Under the pieces are notes generated by a model. The model was not told the origin of the DNA, did not search any database, and saw only the letters and a list, made by a program, of their open reading frames with translations. This document shows, in pieces, positions 53,654 to 63,701 of a stretch of DNA of 64,000 nucleotides (the stretch's first letter is position 1; each line of letters begins with the position of its first letter). The DNA is taken from NCBI RefSeq assembly GCF_029714365.1, contig NZ_CP121661.1, positions 502,093 through 566,092 on the forward strand, read 5' to 3'. The stretch is from Sinorhizobium terangae. Lineage in GTDB: Bacteria > Pseudomonadota > Alphaproteobacteria > Rhizobiales > Rhizobiaceae. The translations under genes and the position numbers were made by a program.

Positions 53654-54955
53654 TTAGCGCGACGGAAAAGATGCGGGAAAAATGATATCTTGATCGACGA
53701 GAACGTTGAATTTGTAGCCTGGCCGAATGCGGATCGTCGGCTGGACGTTCAGGTTTTTCGAGATGGTCTGTTCTGCCACACGGCCGAAACTCTCCGCGAA
53801 ACTCCGCCTTGCCGCGTCCGACGCCGTATCCTGCGTCGCAAGCGTCGAGCTTTCCGGCATGGACACATCGATTCCGGTCCCGATAAGGGCGATCAATGCA
53901 GCCGAACCGAATGTCCGCCAGAGGTGGCGATCCACCTTGTCCTTGAGCCCGCCGTAGCCTTCAGCGTCGGTGCCAGTCATGCCGCCGATCTGCAGTGTCG
54001 ATCCGTTCGGAAAGATGAGATCAGTCCAGACGACGAGAACCCGCTTCTGGCCGAATGAGATCTTCGAATCGTAGCGGCCGAAGAGCTTGGCGCCCTGCGG
54101 GATCAGCAGGCGATAGCCCGTGGCGCTGTCATAGACGTTTTGGCTGACCTGTGCGCCAATGCGCCCCGGCAGGTCGGAATTGAGGCCGGTGACGAGGGTT
54201 GCCGGAATGACTGAGCCTCGCTTCAGCTCATAGGGCGATATTTGCGGTACGACCTGGTTCGGCAGATAACCGAGGTCCTTGATATCCTGGTTGAAGAAGT
54301 CCTCCTTCGGGGTCTGGCCGTTTGGATCGACATTCTGTCCGATCAACCCTGAATTCATGGCAGCGGCGTAAAGATCGGATGCGCTGTTCGTGGCTATGTC
54401 TGTGTTCCGGCGAGCGGTGTCGTTGGTGTTTGCTGGAGCCTTCTCAGCATCGGAGATATCCACCTTCAGCGGCGAGTTGAGCGCGGTTGCGCGCGCCTGG
54501 AGCCGAGACATTCGCTGGCGCTGCCCTTCACGGATATATTGCTCATCCTGCTCTCGTTTCAGACGCGCCGTCCATTCCTCCTCGGACTCCATCCGCGGCC
54601 GACGGTCTTGGTGCTCGACTGGCCGGCGCTCGGCGACGAGCTCTTCCTTCTCGACCTTCTGTTCGATGACAGGCGTCGGCTGAAACGCCCCGCGATCAAC
54701 CGGCTCGCCGATGATGCCGTCGGTCACGCCGCGTTTGAGCTGGTCACCGAAGTTCGTCGCCGGCGTGCTCGAAGCGCTGTCGATATCGTTGCCACGGTTG
54801 AATGAAAGCCCTCGCCATGACAGGCCGATCACGACGATCCCGCAGACCAGTACGATGAGGACGATCGCGAGCATGATCGGCAGGCGATTGAGGCGGCGCA
54901 TGCCGTTCTGATCCTCGGCTGGACGCGACGCGCCGAGCTGGAGCGATTGCACCAT
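53654..54955 (-). CDS. trbI: TrbI mating-pair formation protein (VirB10-like)
   Basis: VirB10-type protein spanning from the inner membrane to the outer-membrane core of the conjugation channel. The 433 residues equal Ti TrbI. One N-terminal membrane segment (LPIMLAIVLIVLVCGIVVIG), then a charged, Q/R-rich periplasmic linker (about residues 80-170), then the conserved VirB10 core with RGSVIPATLVTGLNSDLPGR, LLIPQGAKLFGRYDSKISFG and NVQPTIRIRPGYKFNVLVDQ. Homology begins at the ATG at 54955. Last gene of the trb operon. Confidence 0.95.
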   Translation of the reverse strand: MVQSLQLGASRPAEDQNGMRRLNRLPIMLAIVLIVLVCGIVVIGLSWRGLSFNRGNDIDSASSTPATNFGDQLKRGVTDGIIGEPVDRGAFQPTPVIEQKVEKEELVAERRPVEHQDRRPRMESEEEWTARLKREQDEQYIREGQRQRMSRLQARATALNSPLKVDISDAEKAPANTNDTARRNTDIATNSASDLYAAAMNSGLIGQNVDPNGQTPKEDFFNQDIKDLGYLPNQVVPQISPYELKRGSVIPATLVTGLNSDLPGRIGAQVSQNVYDSATGYRLLIPQGAKLFGRYDSKISFGQKRVLVVWTDLIFPNGSTLQIGGMTGTDAEGYGGLKDKVDRHLWRTFGSAALIALIGTGIDVSMPESSTLATQDTASDAARRSFAESFGRVAEQTISKNLNVQPTIRIRPGYKFNVLVDQDIIFPASFPSR

Positions 54956-54966
54956 GGTCCCTCTTC

Positions 54967-55404
54967 CTAATCGCGCTGCATGATCGAAAGCGGGCTTGCC
55001 GGTGTGGCACCGGACCCAGTCAGCGTATATGCGCGGCCGATTGCGATGGAAGGAGTTGTCAGGCGAGCGAGAACCTGCCCGTCGATGCCGTCCATCGCAT
55101 AGGCAAGCTCCACCGGCTTGCCGTCCTTTCCAGCCTTTCCGCCCGTAATGACCGTGTAGCCCCAACCCTTCAGGGCAGCCTCGAGCGCGGTCGCAAACTC
55201 TGAATTGTCATTCTCCATCTTGATCGTTGCCGTTCCGGCAGGGCCGATCTGCTCGGCAAGCCGGCTCGCTATGTCCCCGGCGATGGCGCTCGCGGCTGGT
55301 CCAGAAACAACGGGCGGCGTGGTGTCGGTCGTCAGTGCGTCACTGGCCGTCTGGCAGCCGGAAAGAAGCGTGGCACCGATGAAGGCCATTAGCAGCGTGC
55401 GCAT
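54967..55404 (-). CDS. trbH: TrbH lipoprotein
   Basis: A 145-residue outer-membrane lipoprotein of the mating apparatus. The signal has the lipobox LLSGC (MRTLLMAFIGATLLSGCQTA). Later features are GWGYTVITGGKAGKDGKPVE and AYAMDGIDGQVLARLTTPSI. Two ATGs are possible; AGGAGG is 6 bases before the one at 55404, while the one at 55410 overlaps the trbG stop. Confidence 0.9.
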   Translation of the reverse strand: MRTLLMAFIGATLLSGCQTASDALTTDTTPPVVSGPAASAIAGDIASRLAEQIGPAGTATIKMENDNSEFATALEAALKGWGYTVITGGKAGKDGKPVELAYAMDGIDGQVLARLTTPSIAIGRAYTLTGSGATPASPLSIMQRD

Positions 55405-55406
55405 GG

Positions 55407-56219
55407 TCATCCTCCTCGCCGCATGGTCACTTTTTGCTGGCGCCAGCCGACGCCGGAAACGAGGATCGCCTTGTCGATCGCGTAGTCGACGATCATCATG
55501 TCGTTCTTCATCCGATAGTTGACGATGCGGTTCTGCCCGCCGGAGACGACGAAAAGAACTGGCGCATCCTGGCCGGAAATCGACCTCGGGAACTGGATGT
55601 AGGTCTTGACGCCATCCGAATAGACTCGTTTCGGCCGCCATGGCGCACTGCCGCTCACCGAATAAGAGAAGTTCAGCTTGTCGGGCGCTGTGCCGGGAAT
55701 GCCGCCAATGTCCAGACGGGCGTTGATGTCAGCGAGCTTGGTCGAGGCATCCTCGGGATATTCAAAACCGATGCGAGCCATGTACTGGCTAGGATGAGAC
55801 TTGAGCTGAATATGGTAGGTTCGCCGTGAGGTCGTGACGACCATCGAGGTGACAAGACCGGATTCGGAGGGTTTCACGATCAGGTGGATTGCCTGTCCGC
55901 CGGTGGCGCCCGAGGTCGCAGGCTCCACCTTCCAGCGAACCGTATCGCCCACGAGGACGTCGCGAACGATCTCGCCGCCTTGCAATTCGATATCGCAGAC
56001 CTGCAGCGGTGAGCAGATGACGGAGGGCTGGGTTTCCCCGAAGAGGAATATGATCTTTCCATCAGGGCCAATGGTGACGACGCCCGGCGTGTCCCGCCAT
56101 TTGCGGGAAATGTTCGTTCCCTTCACCTCATTCGTCGTCATGTTTTGCGCGTAAGCGATGCTCACAAAGGCGAGTCCGGCCATGCAGGCGGCGGCCGCGA
56201 TCAATCCTGTTCTGTGCAT
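55407..56219 (-). CDS. trbG: TrbG (VirB9-like) channel protein
   Basis: VirB9-type periplasmic/outer-membrane channel component, 270 residues. A cleavable signal ([20 protein letters not shown]) precedes the mature part. Family features: [40 protein letters not shown] and the C-terminal [19 protein letters not shown]. Its stop overlaps an ATG in front of trbH. Confidence 0.94.
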   Translation of the reverse strand: MHRTGLIAAAACMAGLAFVSIAYAQNMTTNEVKGTNISRKWRDTPGVVTIGPDGKIIFLFGETQPSVICSPLQVCDIELQGGEIVRDVLVGDTVRWKVEPATSGATGGQAIHLIVKPSESGLVTSMVVTTSRRTYHIQLKSHPSQYMARIGFEYPEDASTKLADINARLDIGGIPGTAPDKLNFSYSVSGSAPWRPKRVYSDGVKTYIQFPRSISGQDAPVLFVVSGGQNRIVNYRMKNDMMIVDYAIDKAILVSGVGWRQQKVTMRRGG

Positions 56220-56234
56220 AAAAAACCCTTGCTC

Positions 56235-56897
56235 TTAAAGCTGTGCCGTCCAGTCGAAATCCCGGACATAAAGACCGATCGGATTGAGGCGGATCGTCGC
56301 CTCGTCCTGCGGCGCCGTCAGCGTGACCGTCGCGATGCCCCGAAATCGGCGCGTGCCGGTTTCCTTGCCCTTGCGGTCGCGCTCGTATTCGGTCCAGTCG
56401 ATCTGGTAGGTCTGGTTGGAGAGCGCCACGATATTGTTGACCTCTATGGCGACCGTCGAGGTTTTCGCCTTCTCGAACGGCGAGTTGCCGCGGAACCAGG
56501 CGTTGATCTTCTCAGTGGACGGGTCAGACGTGCGTAGCAGCGCGTAGGTCCGGTCGATGTACTGCTTTTGCACCACGGCGTCCGGCGTGATCGAGCGGAA
56601 GCTACTTACGAAGTTTCCGAGTGTTGCGCGCACCACGCGGGCGTCTGCATATTCGATCTGCTCTGGGAAACCGGCTGTCACCGACGTTCCGAGTTTGTCG
56701 ATCTCGATGATGTAGGGCACGAGCTTGACCTGCGTGCTGAGGTACATCGCGTAACTGAAGCCAATTACGGCCATGAACAGGCCGAGCACCCCGACAAGAC
56801 GCCAGGCTGCCGCGGCTTTGACGTAGGAGCCGTATCGCTCCGACCATTCCTGGCGGGCGGCTAGATACGGATTCTCGGGAGCGCTGTTCGCTGCCAT
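56235..56897 (-). CDS. trbF: TrbF (VirB8-like) protein
   Basis: VirB8-type inner-membrane assembly factor, 220 residues. One N-terminal membrane segment ([20 protein letters not shown]) after a short cytoplasmic part, then the periplasmic domain with [20 protein letters not shown] and [20 protein letters not shown]. 24 bp after trbL and 15 bp before trbG. Confidence 0.94.
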   Translation of the reverse strand: MAANSAPENPYLAARQEWSERYGSYVKAAAAWRLVGVLGLFMAVIGFSYAMYLSTQVKLVPYIIEIDKLGTSVTAGFPEQIEYADARVVRATLGNFVSSFRSITPDAVVQKQYIDRTYALLRTSDPSTEKINAWFRGNSPFEKAKTSTVAIEVNNIVALSNQTYQIDWTEYERDRKGKETGTRRFRGIATVTLTAPQDEATIRLNPIGLYVRDFDWTAQL

Positions 56898-56921
56898 CGG
56901 TCCATGCCTTTCCCTATGCTG

Positions 56922-58100
56922 TTAGTCGTTGCGTTCGGGAGGCCGCTTTGGAGCGCTGTGCCCACTGCGGCTCTTCTCGAGCTTGGCGTTCGCGAGCCCG
57001 AGGAGCGAGCCGGCATAGGCGCCGGGAGAGCCGATGGCCTTCTCCTTCGCCGCAGATCCGGCAGCCTTGCCGGCTGAGCCGAGGCCGGCGCCGACGCCGC
57101 TGAAGGCGGATCCGATGACCGAGGCACCGGCGGCCCGGGAGGCTTGACCCGCCGCGAACCCCGCCCCAGCGGCAGCCGCTGCAAGGAACCCGGCGCCAGC
57201 GGCAAAGGACGCCGCTTGACCACCATGGCGGATTGCTTCCATTCCTCCGGAGACCGACGCGCCTTGCACCACACCCTGCATTATGTTCGGCACGTAGACC
57301 GCGATGATGAATACGACGACGGCAATGCCGGCGATCGCAAGGGCGGTCTGAAACTGGTCGCCTATGTCAGATTGGTTCGCGAGTCCGATCAGGACCTCCG
57401 ATCCGATCCGCGAGATCATGACAAGCGCCATGAGCTTCATTCCGACCGAGAACGCGTAGACCAGATAGCGGGTGGCGAAGTCCTTGGTGTAGGACGAACC
57501 ACCAAGCCCGAGCATGATCATCCCAGCAAGCAGACCGATATACATCTCGACCATCACGCTCACGAAAATCGCTGCGACGAGTGAGAAGGAGATGACCACG
57601 ACCACCATTGCGAACGCGGCCGAGATCGCGAGCGCGTTGTCCTCGAAGAGGCCAAACTGGATCTTTTCCGACATTTTGGTTGCCACAGCGAGGCCCGCGT
57701 TGAAGACATCGCCAGGCGAAGCTGTCCCACCTCCGGCGCCAATCTGGAAGAGGCTGTCGACGACTGCCTTGGCAAAGGTCGGACCTTGCGTCAGTACGAA
57801 GGCAAAGAAGCCGACGAACATGATCCGCCTGACCAATTCTGCAAACCAGTTGTCGAGAGAAGCTGCCTGCAGCGCAAGCCAGACGCCGGCGATGCCGATC
57901 TCGATTGTAGCAAGAACCCAGAACAACGATTTTGCGGCATCCATGACGGTGGTTTCCCATCCTTTGGCAGCAGTCGTGATCTGGTTCTGAAGCGAAGTCA
58001 GCACCGAGCCCTCTTGGGCAAGTGCGGGCTGCGCCGCGAACGCCGCGAAAGCAGTAACAATCAGTGCCATCCGGAGCGGAGGAAGTTCGTTTGGCCTCAT
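56922..58100 (-). CDS. trbL: TrbL (VirB6-like) membrane protein
   Basis: Polytopic inner-membrane channel protein, 392 residues, with a signal-like start (MRPNELPPLRMALIVTAFAA) and six or so hydrophobic segments, for example MFVGFFAFVLTQG, AFAMVVVVISFSLVAAIFVS and IAGIAVVVFIIAVYVPNIMQ. The tail is alanine- and glycine-rich (AAAAAGAGFAAGQASRAAG). The ATG at 58100 is 5 bp after the trbJ stop; the extra upstream frame is antisense to nothing useful and overlaps trbJ. trbK, which lies at this place in the Ti operon, is missing. Confidence 0.93.
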   Translation of the reverse strand: MRPNELPPLRMALIVTAFAAFAAQPALAQEGSVLTSLQNQITTAAKGWETTVMDAAKSLFWVLATIEIGIAGVWLALQAASLDNWFAELVRRIMFVGFFAFVLTQGPTFAKAVVDSLFQIGAGGGTASPGDVFNAGLAVATKMSEKIQFGLFEDNALAISAAFAMVVVVISFSLVAAIFVSVMVEMYIGLLAGMIMLGLGGSSYTKDFATRYLVYAFSVGMKLMALVMISRIGSEVLIGLANQSDIGDQFQTALAIAGIAVVVFIIAVYVPNIMQGVVQGASVSGGMEAIRHGGQAASFAAGAGFLAAAAAGAGFAAGQASRAAGASVIGSAFSGVGAGLGSAGKAAGSAAKEKAIGSPGAYAGSLLGLANAKLEKSRSGHSAPKRPPERND

Positions 58101-58105
58101 GGTGT

Positions 58106-58912
58106 TCACCACTCGACTTTCATCCTTTCGCCACCGGACGTGGAAGGAGCCGTCGCGCTGAAGAACTTTTCCCGGCGCGCCTGCGCGAGGTCCTTGTCTG
58201 TCTGCTCGGTCTGAAGCCAAGTCCCCATCATGGTCATCTGCTGTGAAACGAGACCGCGCAATTTCTGCATCTGCGCGACTTGTTGGGCGGCAATCTGATG
58301 CCCGACCTGCAAGGCCTTCATCTGGCCGTCCGCTGTCTCGGACATCGATCGCAGCGACCACATCGTGTTTTCCTCGCTGTCGAACTGATCGGCCGTGAGG
58401 CTTGCCGTCTTCAGCGTGCTGGCGATCGTGTCGCGGTTAGTGTCCGACCAGGTTTGATACGCGGACGAGAAGCTCGCTGCATTCGGCAGATCGGTCTTGA
58501 GGTCGGCATAGCTCTGAAACCGCTGTTGAAGCACGTCGTCCGCATTGGCCATCGAAAACGAGATGCTCCTACCCTGGTCGACGATATCGCGGAGTTGGTT
58601 GAGATCACTCTCGACCTGCCCCCACATGTGCGTCGGCAGTGTGGCCGTGTTCTGCAGCAGGTTTTCGTAGATGTTCAGCTGCGTTTCGATCTGCTGCGTA
58701 AGCTGGCTGATCTGCGTCAACTGGTTTTGGATTTGCTCGCCCGATTGACCGACGAGCGACACCAGTTCGCCGTTATTGAGAACCTGCGTCCATTCAGTTG
58801 CCGCGCCGGTGGCGGTGCCAGCCTTCGCCGGCGCTACTGTGGCGATCCCAATGGCGACGACCGTCAGGCCTGTGAGCCATCTATTCGAAATTGAGCAGCG
58901 ATGCGGCATCAT
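58106..58912 (-). CDS. trbJ: TrbJ (VirB5-like) protein
   Basis: Periplasmic, probably pilus-associated protein, 268 residues. Signal peptide WLTGLTVVAIGIATVAPAKA, then long amphipathic helices with heptad-like glutamines (QNQLTQISQLTQQIETQLNI). The C-terminal part is rich in Q and M (QIAAQQVAQMQKLRGLVSQQ). It overlaps the end of trbE by 32 bases. Two tandem ATGs are possible starts. Confidence 0.93.
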   Translation of the reverse strand: MMPHRCSISNRWLTGLTVVAIGIATVAPAKAGTATGAATEWTQVLNNGELVSLVGQSGEQIQNQLTQISQLTQQIETQLNIYENLLQNTATLPTHMWGQVESDLNQLRDIVDQGRSISFSMANADDVLQQRFQSYADLKTDLPNAASFSSAYQTWSDTNRDTIASTLKTASLTADQFDSEENTMWSLRSMSETADGQMKALQVGHQIAAQQVAQMQKLRGLVSQQMTMMGTWLQTEQTDKDLAQARREKFFSATAPSTSGGERMKVEW

Positions 58913-61337
58913 GAACTCCTCTCGTATTCAGCCAGTGGATCGGCCAGTCGCGGCCGTGTTCGGATTTGAGCGCCCGAATGCGCTTCAGCTCGTCCTTGCC
59001 GGAGGCCCCGACAAAGCTCAGCGCGACGGGGCCTAGCGCCATGTCGAACAGGCGCCGGCCCTCCGGTGTTGTGGCGTAATATTCGCGTTTGGGCGTCGCG
59101 CTCGCGACAATATCGATCTGGCGCTCGTTGAGGCCGATGCGCTCATAGAATTCCCGCGTTCCCGGCTCTCGCGCAGCGCCGTTTGGAAGGCAGATTTTCG
59201 TTGGGCAGGATTCCTTCAGCACGTCGATGATCCCGGAGCGCTCCGCGTCCGAGATCGATTGTGTTGCGAGAACGACAGCGCAGTTCGCCTTGCGCAGCAC
59301 TTTCAGCCATTCGCGGATCTTGGCCCGAAAAACGGGGTGACCCAGCATCAGCCAGGCTTCATCCAGCACAATCAGGCTTGGCGACCCGTCGAGGCGCCTT
59401 TCGATGCGGCGGAACAGATAGGTCAGCACAGGCACGAGATTGCGCTCACCCATGTTCATGAGGTGCTCGATCTCGAAGGTCTGCAAGGCTCCGAGCGAAA
59501 GGCCATCCTGCTCTGCGTCCAGCAACTGGCCCATCGGTCCGTCGACTGTGTAATGGTGCAGCGCGTCCTTGATCTCGCGCATCTGGACACCAGACACGAA
59601 ATCCGAGAGCGATCGTCCTCGAGCGTTTGCCATAAGCTCGACCTGTCGGGAAATGGCGTTGCGATGATCGGGCGTGATGGTGACACCTTGTAGCGCGACC
59701 AGCATCTCGATCCATTCCGTTGCCCAGGCCCGGTCAGCGTCATTTCCGAGTGCGGAGAGCGGGCAGAAAGCAAGCGCCCTCCCCTCCCCTTCATTGTCCC
59801 CGCCAATCTCGTAGTGGTCGCCGTCGCCAGCCAGCGTCAACGGCAGCAGCGAGTTGCCCTTGTCGAAGGCGAAGATCTGGGCGTTTTCGTAGCGCCGAAA
59901 CTGCGCGGCGATCAACGCCAAAAGAGTCGACTTGCCAGAGCCCGTCGGACCGAAAACGAGGGTATGTCCGACGTCGTCGACATGCAGGTTGAGGCGAAAC
60001 GGCGTCGAGCCGCTCGCCACCTGCATGAGCGGCGGCGAATTCGGCGGATAGAACGGGCACGGCGCGGCCGGGTTTCCCGACCAGACGGCATTGAGAGGGA
60101 TAAGGTCTGCAAGATTGCTTGTGTTGATCAGCGGCTCGCGGATATTGGAATACCAATTGCCGGGCAGGCTGCCGAGATAAGCGTCGGTGGCGTTGAGCGT
60201 TTCGATCCGAGCGCCAAAGCCTTCCGCCTGGATCAGCCGGCGGATTGCCTCCGCCTTTTCCTGGAGCGCCTCGCGATCGTTATCGAAGAGGACAATGACC
60301 GGAGTATAGTAGCCGTAGGCGACCAATTGCGACGAGGCATGTGCAATTGCGTCCTCGGTCTCAGTCACCATGGTCATGGCGTCCTGATCGATCGACCGGC
60401 TTTGCGTCTGGAACAGCTGGTCGAAGAACGGCCGGACCTTCTGTAGCCACTTCTTGCGCGTGCGTTCGAGCTTCTGGCGCGCCTCTTCGGCATCGAGAAA
60501 TATGAATCTCGAAGACCACCGATAGGTGAGAGGCATCAGGTCGAGGCTGTTGAGGATTCCAGGCCAGCTTTCGGCTGGCAAACCGTCGATGGCGACGACG
60601 CCGAGAAAGCGGTTCTCGATCTTCGGCGTCAGGCCATGTTCGAGCTCGGCGGTCGCGATCCAATCGAGATACATGGGGACATCCGGAAGCCGGATCGGAT
60701 GGCTGTGCCCGGTGATGCAGAAGCGAACGAACTGCAGCAGCTCGTCGTATCTGGCAACTCGTGTCCCTTCCCTTTCGCTGACCTCATGCGTTTCCATGCG
60801 ACGGATCGAGAGCGAGTTCGCCATATACTGCTCGATCTCACGGACAGCGTTCTTGAACATGAACAGGACAGTGTCGGCATAGGATTTCTTCCGGCTTTCC
60901 TCGTCCGAATAGATGTATTTGCTGAGCGCTGTCCTCTTGGACTCGAGCGGCCGGTAGGTGAGGATCAGCGCGTGCTTGCTCTCGAAATGCCCCTGCTCGC
61001 GTTCAAAATGCGCGCGCCGCTCGGCGTCGATCGCACGTGTGACTGGATCGGGGAAATGGCATCGATCCTCGGAGGGATAATCGATTGTCGGAAAACGGAT
61101 GGCCTCGACCTGAATCATCCAGCCGCTCCCAAGCCGCGACAGGATCGCATTGATCTGCCGCGACAGCTCGTTGCGTTCGAGGGCGGTCGCACTTTCGGAG
61201 TCCGGGCCGGCGAAGTACCAGCCTGCCATGAGGCTTCCGTCCTTCAAGAGCAGTACCCCATTGCCGACAAGACCGGCGTAAGGGACGAGATCGGCGAAGG
61301 ACGGGCCTGTGGCTCGAAAGCGTCGCAAAGCTACCAC
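58881..61337 (-). CDS. trbE: TrbE (VirB4-like) ATPase
   Basis: The large ATPase that powers pilus assembly and substrate transport, 818 residues, normal for TrbE. Walker A is HTLVFGPTGSGKSTLLALIA (about residue 455), Walker B SLIVLDEAWLMLGHPVFRAK (about 650), followed by LATQSISDAERSG. The N-terminus has LVPYAGLVGNGVLLLKDGSL. GTG start at 61337 with GGAGG 6 bases upstream. Confidence 0.95.
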   Translation of the reverse strand: MVALRRFRATGPSFADLVPYAGLVGNGVLLLKDGSLMAGWYFAGPDSESATALERNELSRQINAILSRLGSGWMIQVEAIRFPTIDYPSEDRCHFPDPVTRAIDAERRAHFEREQGHFESKHALILTYRPLESKRTALSKYIYSDEESRKKSYADTVLFMFKNAVREIEQYMANSLSIRRMETHEVSEREGTRVARYDELLQFVRFCITGHSHPIRLPDVPMYLDWIATAELEHGLTPKIENRFLGVVAIDGLPAESWPGILNSLDLMPLTYRWSSRFIFLDAEEARQKLERTRKKWLQKVRPFFDQLFQTQSRSIDQDAMTMVTETEDAIAHASSQLVAYGYYTPVIVLFDNDREALQEKAEAIRRLIQAEGFGARIETLNATDAYLGSLPGNWYSNIREPLINTSNLADLIPLNAVWSGNPAAPCPFYPPNSPPLMQVASGSTPFRLNLHVDDVGHTLVFGPTGSGKSTLLALIAAQFRRYENAQIFAFDKGNSLLPLTLAGDGDHYEIGGDNEGEGRALAFCPLSALGNDADRAWATEWIEMLVALQGVTITPDHRNAISRQVELMANARGRSLSDFVSGVQMREIKDALHHYTVDGPMGQLLDAEQDGLSLGALQTFEIEHLMNMGERNLVPVLTYLFRRIERRLDGSPSLIVLDEAWLMLGHPVFRAKIREWLKVLRKANCAVVLATQSISDAERSGIIDVLKESCPTKICLPNGAAREPGTREFYERIGLNERQIDIVASATPKREYYATTPEGRRLFDMALGPVALSFVGASGKDELKRIRALKSEHGRDWPIHWLNTRGVHDAASLLNFE

Positions 61338-61347
61338 GACCGCCTCC

Positions 61348-61644
61348 TCAATACCGCCAAGGCGAACTGGTCGCCTTGTAGTACGGCTTATAGGAAATGT
61401 GCCTGATATAGACCTGCCGCATCAGCGGGTCGGACTTCGCCATCATCCGAAGCAACCCGATGATGACGATCCAGACGGCGATACCGAAGAGCGCCGAATA
61501 GATCGTCAGGACGACGAAGATCAGGATGACGGCGGCAAGCCCGGTGAGCAGCACCAGCTCCCGATCCGCACCCATCAGAAGGTTTGGGCGGGACAAAGCG
61601 CGATGAATGCGATTGCGCTGCAGGGCGGACAAGGACTCAGACAT
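61348..61644 (-). CDS. trbD: TrbD (VirB3-like) protein
   Basis: Small inner-membrane protein of the mating apparatus, 98 residues. After a basic N-terminus ([20 protein letters not shown]) come two hydrophobic segments ([20 protein letters not shown] and [18 protein letters not shown]). It overlaps trbC by 8 bases and is 10 bp before trbE. Confidence 0.93.
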   Translation of the reverse strand: MSESLSALQRNRIHRALSRPNLLMGADRELVLLTGLAAVILIFVVLTIYSALFGIAVWIVIIGLLRMMAKSDPLMRQVYIRHISYKPYYKATSSPWRY

Positions 61645-62023
61645 AAGCCCCCTCCCCTTCTCCGTTGGGCACGATTGAGTGTGTCTGCTCGTCCGTCAGG
61701 CCGATCGACGCGCCGGTCGCCCCGAACAGGGCGACGATTTGGGTCGCACCGAGCAGGATGCCGGTGACGAGGACGACATAGACGAGCCGTCGCGCAAAAT
61801 CGTTGAGTTCTCCGCCGAAGATAAGCATGCCCCCGGCAATCGCCATCGCCGCAAGCGCAATGGCGCCCGCCACGGGACCGGTGATCGATTCCTGAATTTG
61901 TTGCAGCGGCCCTTCCCAGGGCAGACCTCCGCCTCCTGAGCTGGCGAGTGCGGGAGCAAACGACGCGAGCACAATGGGAGCAGCAAGGAGTGCGATAACG
62001 GTGACTGTGGCTTTACGCGACAC
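61637..62023 (-). CDS. trbC: TrbC prepilin (VirB2-like)
   Basis: Precursor of the conjugative pilus subunit, 128 residues. A long signal peptide ([20 protein letters not shown]), then two membrane segments typical of VirB2 pilins ([20 protein letters not shown] and [20 protein letters not shown]). TraF at 46479 is the expected processing enzyme. GTG start at 62023 with AGGAGG upstream; it overlaps the trbB stop by 11 bases. Confidence 0.93.
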   Translation of the reverse strand: MSRKATVTVIALLAAPIVLASFAPALASSGGGGLPWEGPLQQIQESITGPVAGAIALAAMAIAGGMLIFGGELNDFARRLVYVVLVTGILLGATQIVALFGATGASIGLTDEQTHSIVPNGEGEGAYV

Positions 62024-62990
62024 GACTTGCCTCCTGCTCCTCGGTTAGTTGGTCGGACTCGACGTCGTATTGGCCGCCCGCGAATCGCTCGACCTGGATG
62101 ACGTCGCGAACGCGTCGTCCGCGCGGCGTTCGTTCGATGGATACGATGAGGTCGACCGCTTCGCCGATGACCTCTTGCATCGGCTGCTGGCTTGCCTCTG
62201 CAGTCAGTTGCTCGAGGCGTCGGAGCGCCGACATGGCGGTGTTCGAGTGAATGGTCGCGACACCTCCAGGATGGCCGGTATTCCACGCCTTGAGCAATGT
62301 CAGCGCAGCGCCGTCACGAACCTCGCCGACGACAATCCTGTCGGGACGAAGCCGCATCGTGCTCTTCAAGAGCCGCGCCATGTCTATAGTATCGCTGGTG
62401 CGCAGAACGACCGCGTTGTCGGCCGCGCATTGGATTTCCACCGTATCTTCGAGGATGACGAGACGGTCTTCGGGCGCGGACCTAACGATCTCGCCGATCA
62501 CCGCGTTCGCAAGCGTCGTTTTGCCCGAACCAGTCCCGCCGGAAATTACAACGTTCAGGCGCGATGAGATTGCACTGCGGATCGTCGACGCCTGATACTC
62601 CGTCATAACTCCGGAGTGCACATACTCGCCGAGCGGTATCAGCCGCGATGCGCGGCGGCGAATGGTGAATGCCGGTTTGCCGACGACAGGAGGCAAGAGA
62701 CCTTCAAACCGGTGGCCGCCGATCGGCAGCTCGCCGGAAATGATCGGCCGTTCCGTGTCGACCTCGGACTGCAACGCATGGGCGACCGTTCCGATCACCA
62801 TTTCTGCGGCCGCGCAAGACATTTCGCCGGCCGGCGCAACGCCATGACCGAGCCGTTCAATGAACAGTTTCCCGTCCGGATTGAGCATGATCTCGATGAC
62901 GTTCGCGTCATCCAGTGCCCCACAGAGCTGATCGCCGAGCGCCTCCTGAAGTTTGCGAACAAGTCTGGGGTGAGAGAGGAGCTGGCTCAC
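62013..62990 (-). CDS. trbB: TrbB (VirB11-like) ATPase
   Basis: Hexameric secretion ATPase of the VirB11 family, 325 residues. Walker [21 protein letters not shown], an Asp box region [17 protein letters not shown], Walker B-like [20 protein letters not shown], His box [23 protein letters not shown] start at 62990 with GGAG 6 bases upstream; an open frame upstream overlaps traI. It follows traI by 10 bp. Confidence 0.95.
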   Translation of the reverse strand: MSQLLSHPRLVRKLQEALGDQLCGALDDANVIEIMLNPDGKLFIERLGHGVAPAGEMSCAAAEMVIGTVAHALQSEVDTERPIISGELPIGGHRFEGLLPPVVGKPAFTIRRRASRLIPLGEYVHSGVMTEYQASTIRSAISSRLNVVISGGTGSGKTTLANAVIGEIVRSAPEDRLVILEDTVEIQCAADNAVVLRTSDTIDMARLLKSTMRLRPDRIVVGEVRDGAALTLLKAWNTGHPGGVATIHSNTAMSALRRLEQLTAEASQQPMQEVIGEAVDLIVSIERTPRGRRVRDVIQVERFAGGQYDVESDQLTEEQEASRVA

Positions 62991-63000
62991 GGATTTCTCC

Positions 63001-63624
63001 TTACGCTGCCTGGCCGAGAGGGGTGAGTTCCGAACGGTAATTGGAAGGACGCAGCTTCTGAAATATGCTCGCATCGGCGGGCAATATGCCCGCTACAGCC
63101 ATCGTCACGCCTATCTTCCTGGGTTCTGCCAAGCGCTGCAGCGACCATCCAACGCGCGCAAGGATCCGCTCGAATCGTAGATCGGTTACCGTGACAATCT
63201 CGGTGTAGCCATTCGCCATGCACCATTCGGTGATGCCCGCGAACATGGTCAGGGTTGCCTCATGGATCGAGCCGGCTCCCCTTCCCTCCGCGAGGGTCGT
63301 GTCGACGCAAAAGCGGGAGCTCTCGATCATCAAAGGATGAGCGTTCAGCCCGCCGCCCGGGAGAAGCGAGGGAAAGACATCCGTCACCATGGTCGGGCCC
63401 AGGGCTGGCAGAAGCCTGGCGCATCCTGCCAACTGGCTGCTCTTCGAAACGGCGAGGATGTAGGTCGGTTGAAGACCATCAAAAGCGTCACATTCCTGGC
63501 CGTCTCGGACGCTGACCTCCCAACCTAGCCGATCAGAAAAGACTCGCGCTCGGAGTCTGTGATGCTGCGCGAGCAGTTGCTTCTCCCGAAAATCCGGGCG
63601 TGCAGAAATCGCAATCACCTGCAT
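63001..63624 (-). CDS. traI: TraI acyl-homoserine lactone synthase
   Basis: LuxI-type enzyme that makes the quorum signal for TraR from acyl-ACP and S-adenosylmethionine. 207 residues. Conserved features: HHRLRARVFSDRLGWEVSV, ECDAFDGLQPTYILAVS, GCARLLPALGPTMVTDVFP, ESSRFCVDTTLAEGRGAGSI and VTDLRFERILARVGWSLQRL. I use the ATG at 63624; another ATG 12 bases upstream is possible. First gene of the traI-trb operon, which normally is activated by TraR, giving positive feedback. Confidence 0.93.
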   Translation of the reverse strand: MQVIAISARPDFREKQLLAQHHRLRARVFSDRLGWEVSVRDGQECDAFDGLQPTYILAVSKSSQLAGCARLLPALGPTMVTDVFPSLLPGGGLNAHPLMIESSRFCVDTTLAEGRGAGSIHEATLTMFAGITEWCMANGYTEIVTVTDLRFERILARVGWSLQRLAEPRKIGVTMAVAGILPADASIFQKLRPSNYRSELTPLGQAA

Positions 63625-63683
63625 GCTTTTCTCCATCGTTGAAATTCTTCGCGGAGTTGAGCACGGATCAGAATCGCTGGGCA

Positions 63684-63701
63684 GTTGTAGAGTTCGACAA
63701 G
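63684..63701. promoter_or_regulatory. dyad upstream of traI, tra-box candidate
   Basis: An 18-bp imperfect dyad, GTTGTAGAGTTCGACAAG, 60 bp upstream of the traI start, about where a TraR site should be. It does not match the Ti tra-box consensus, so the call rests on position and symmetry only. Confidence 0.35.
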
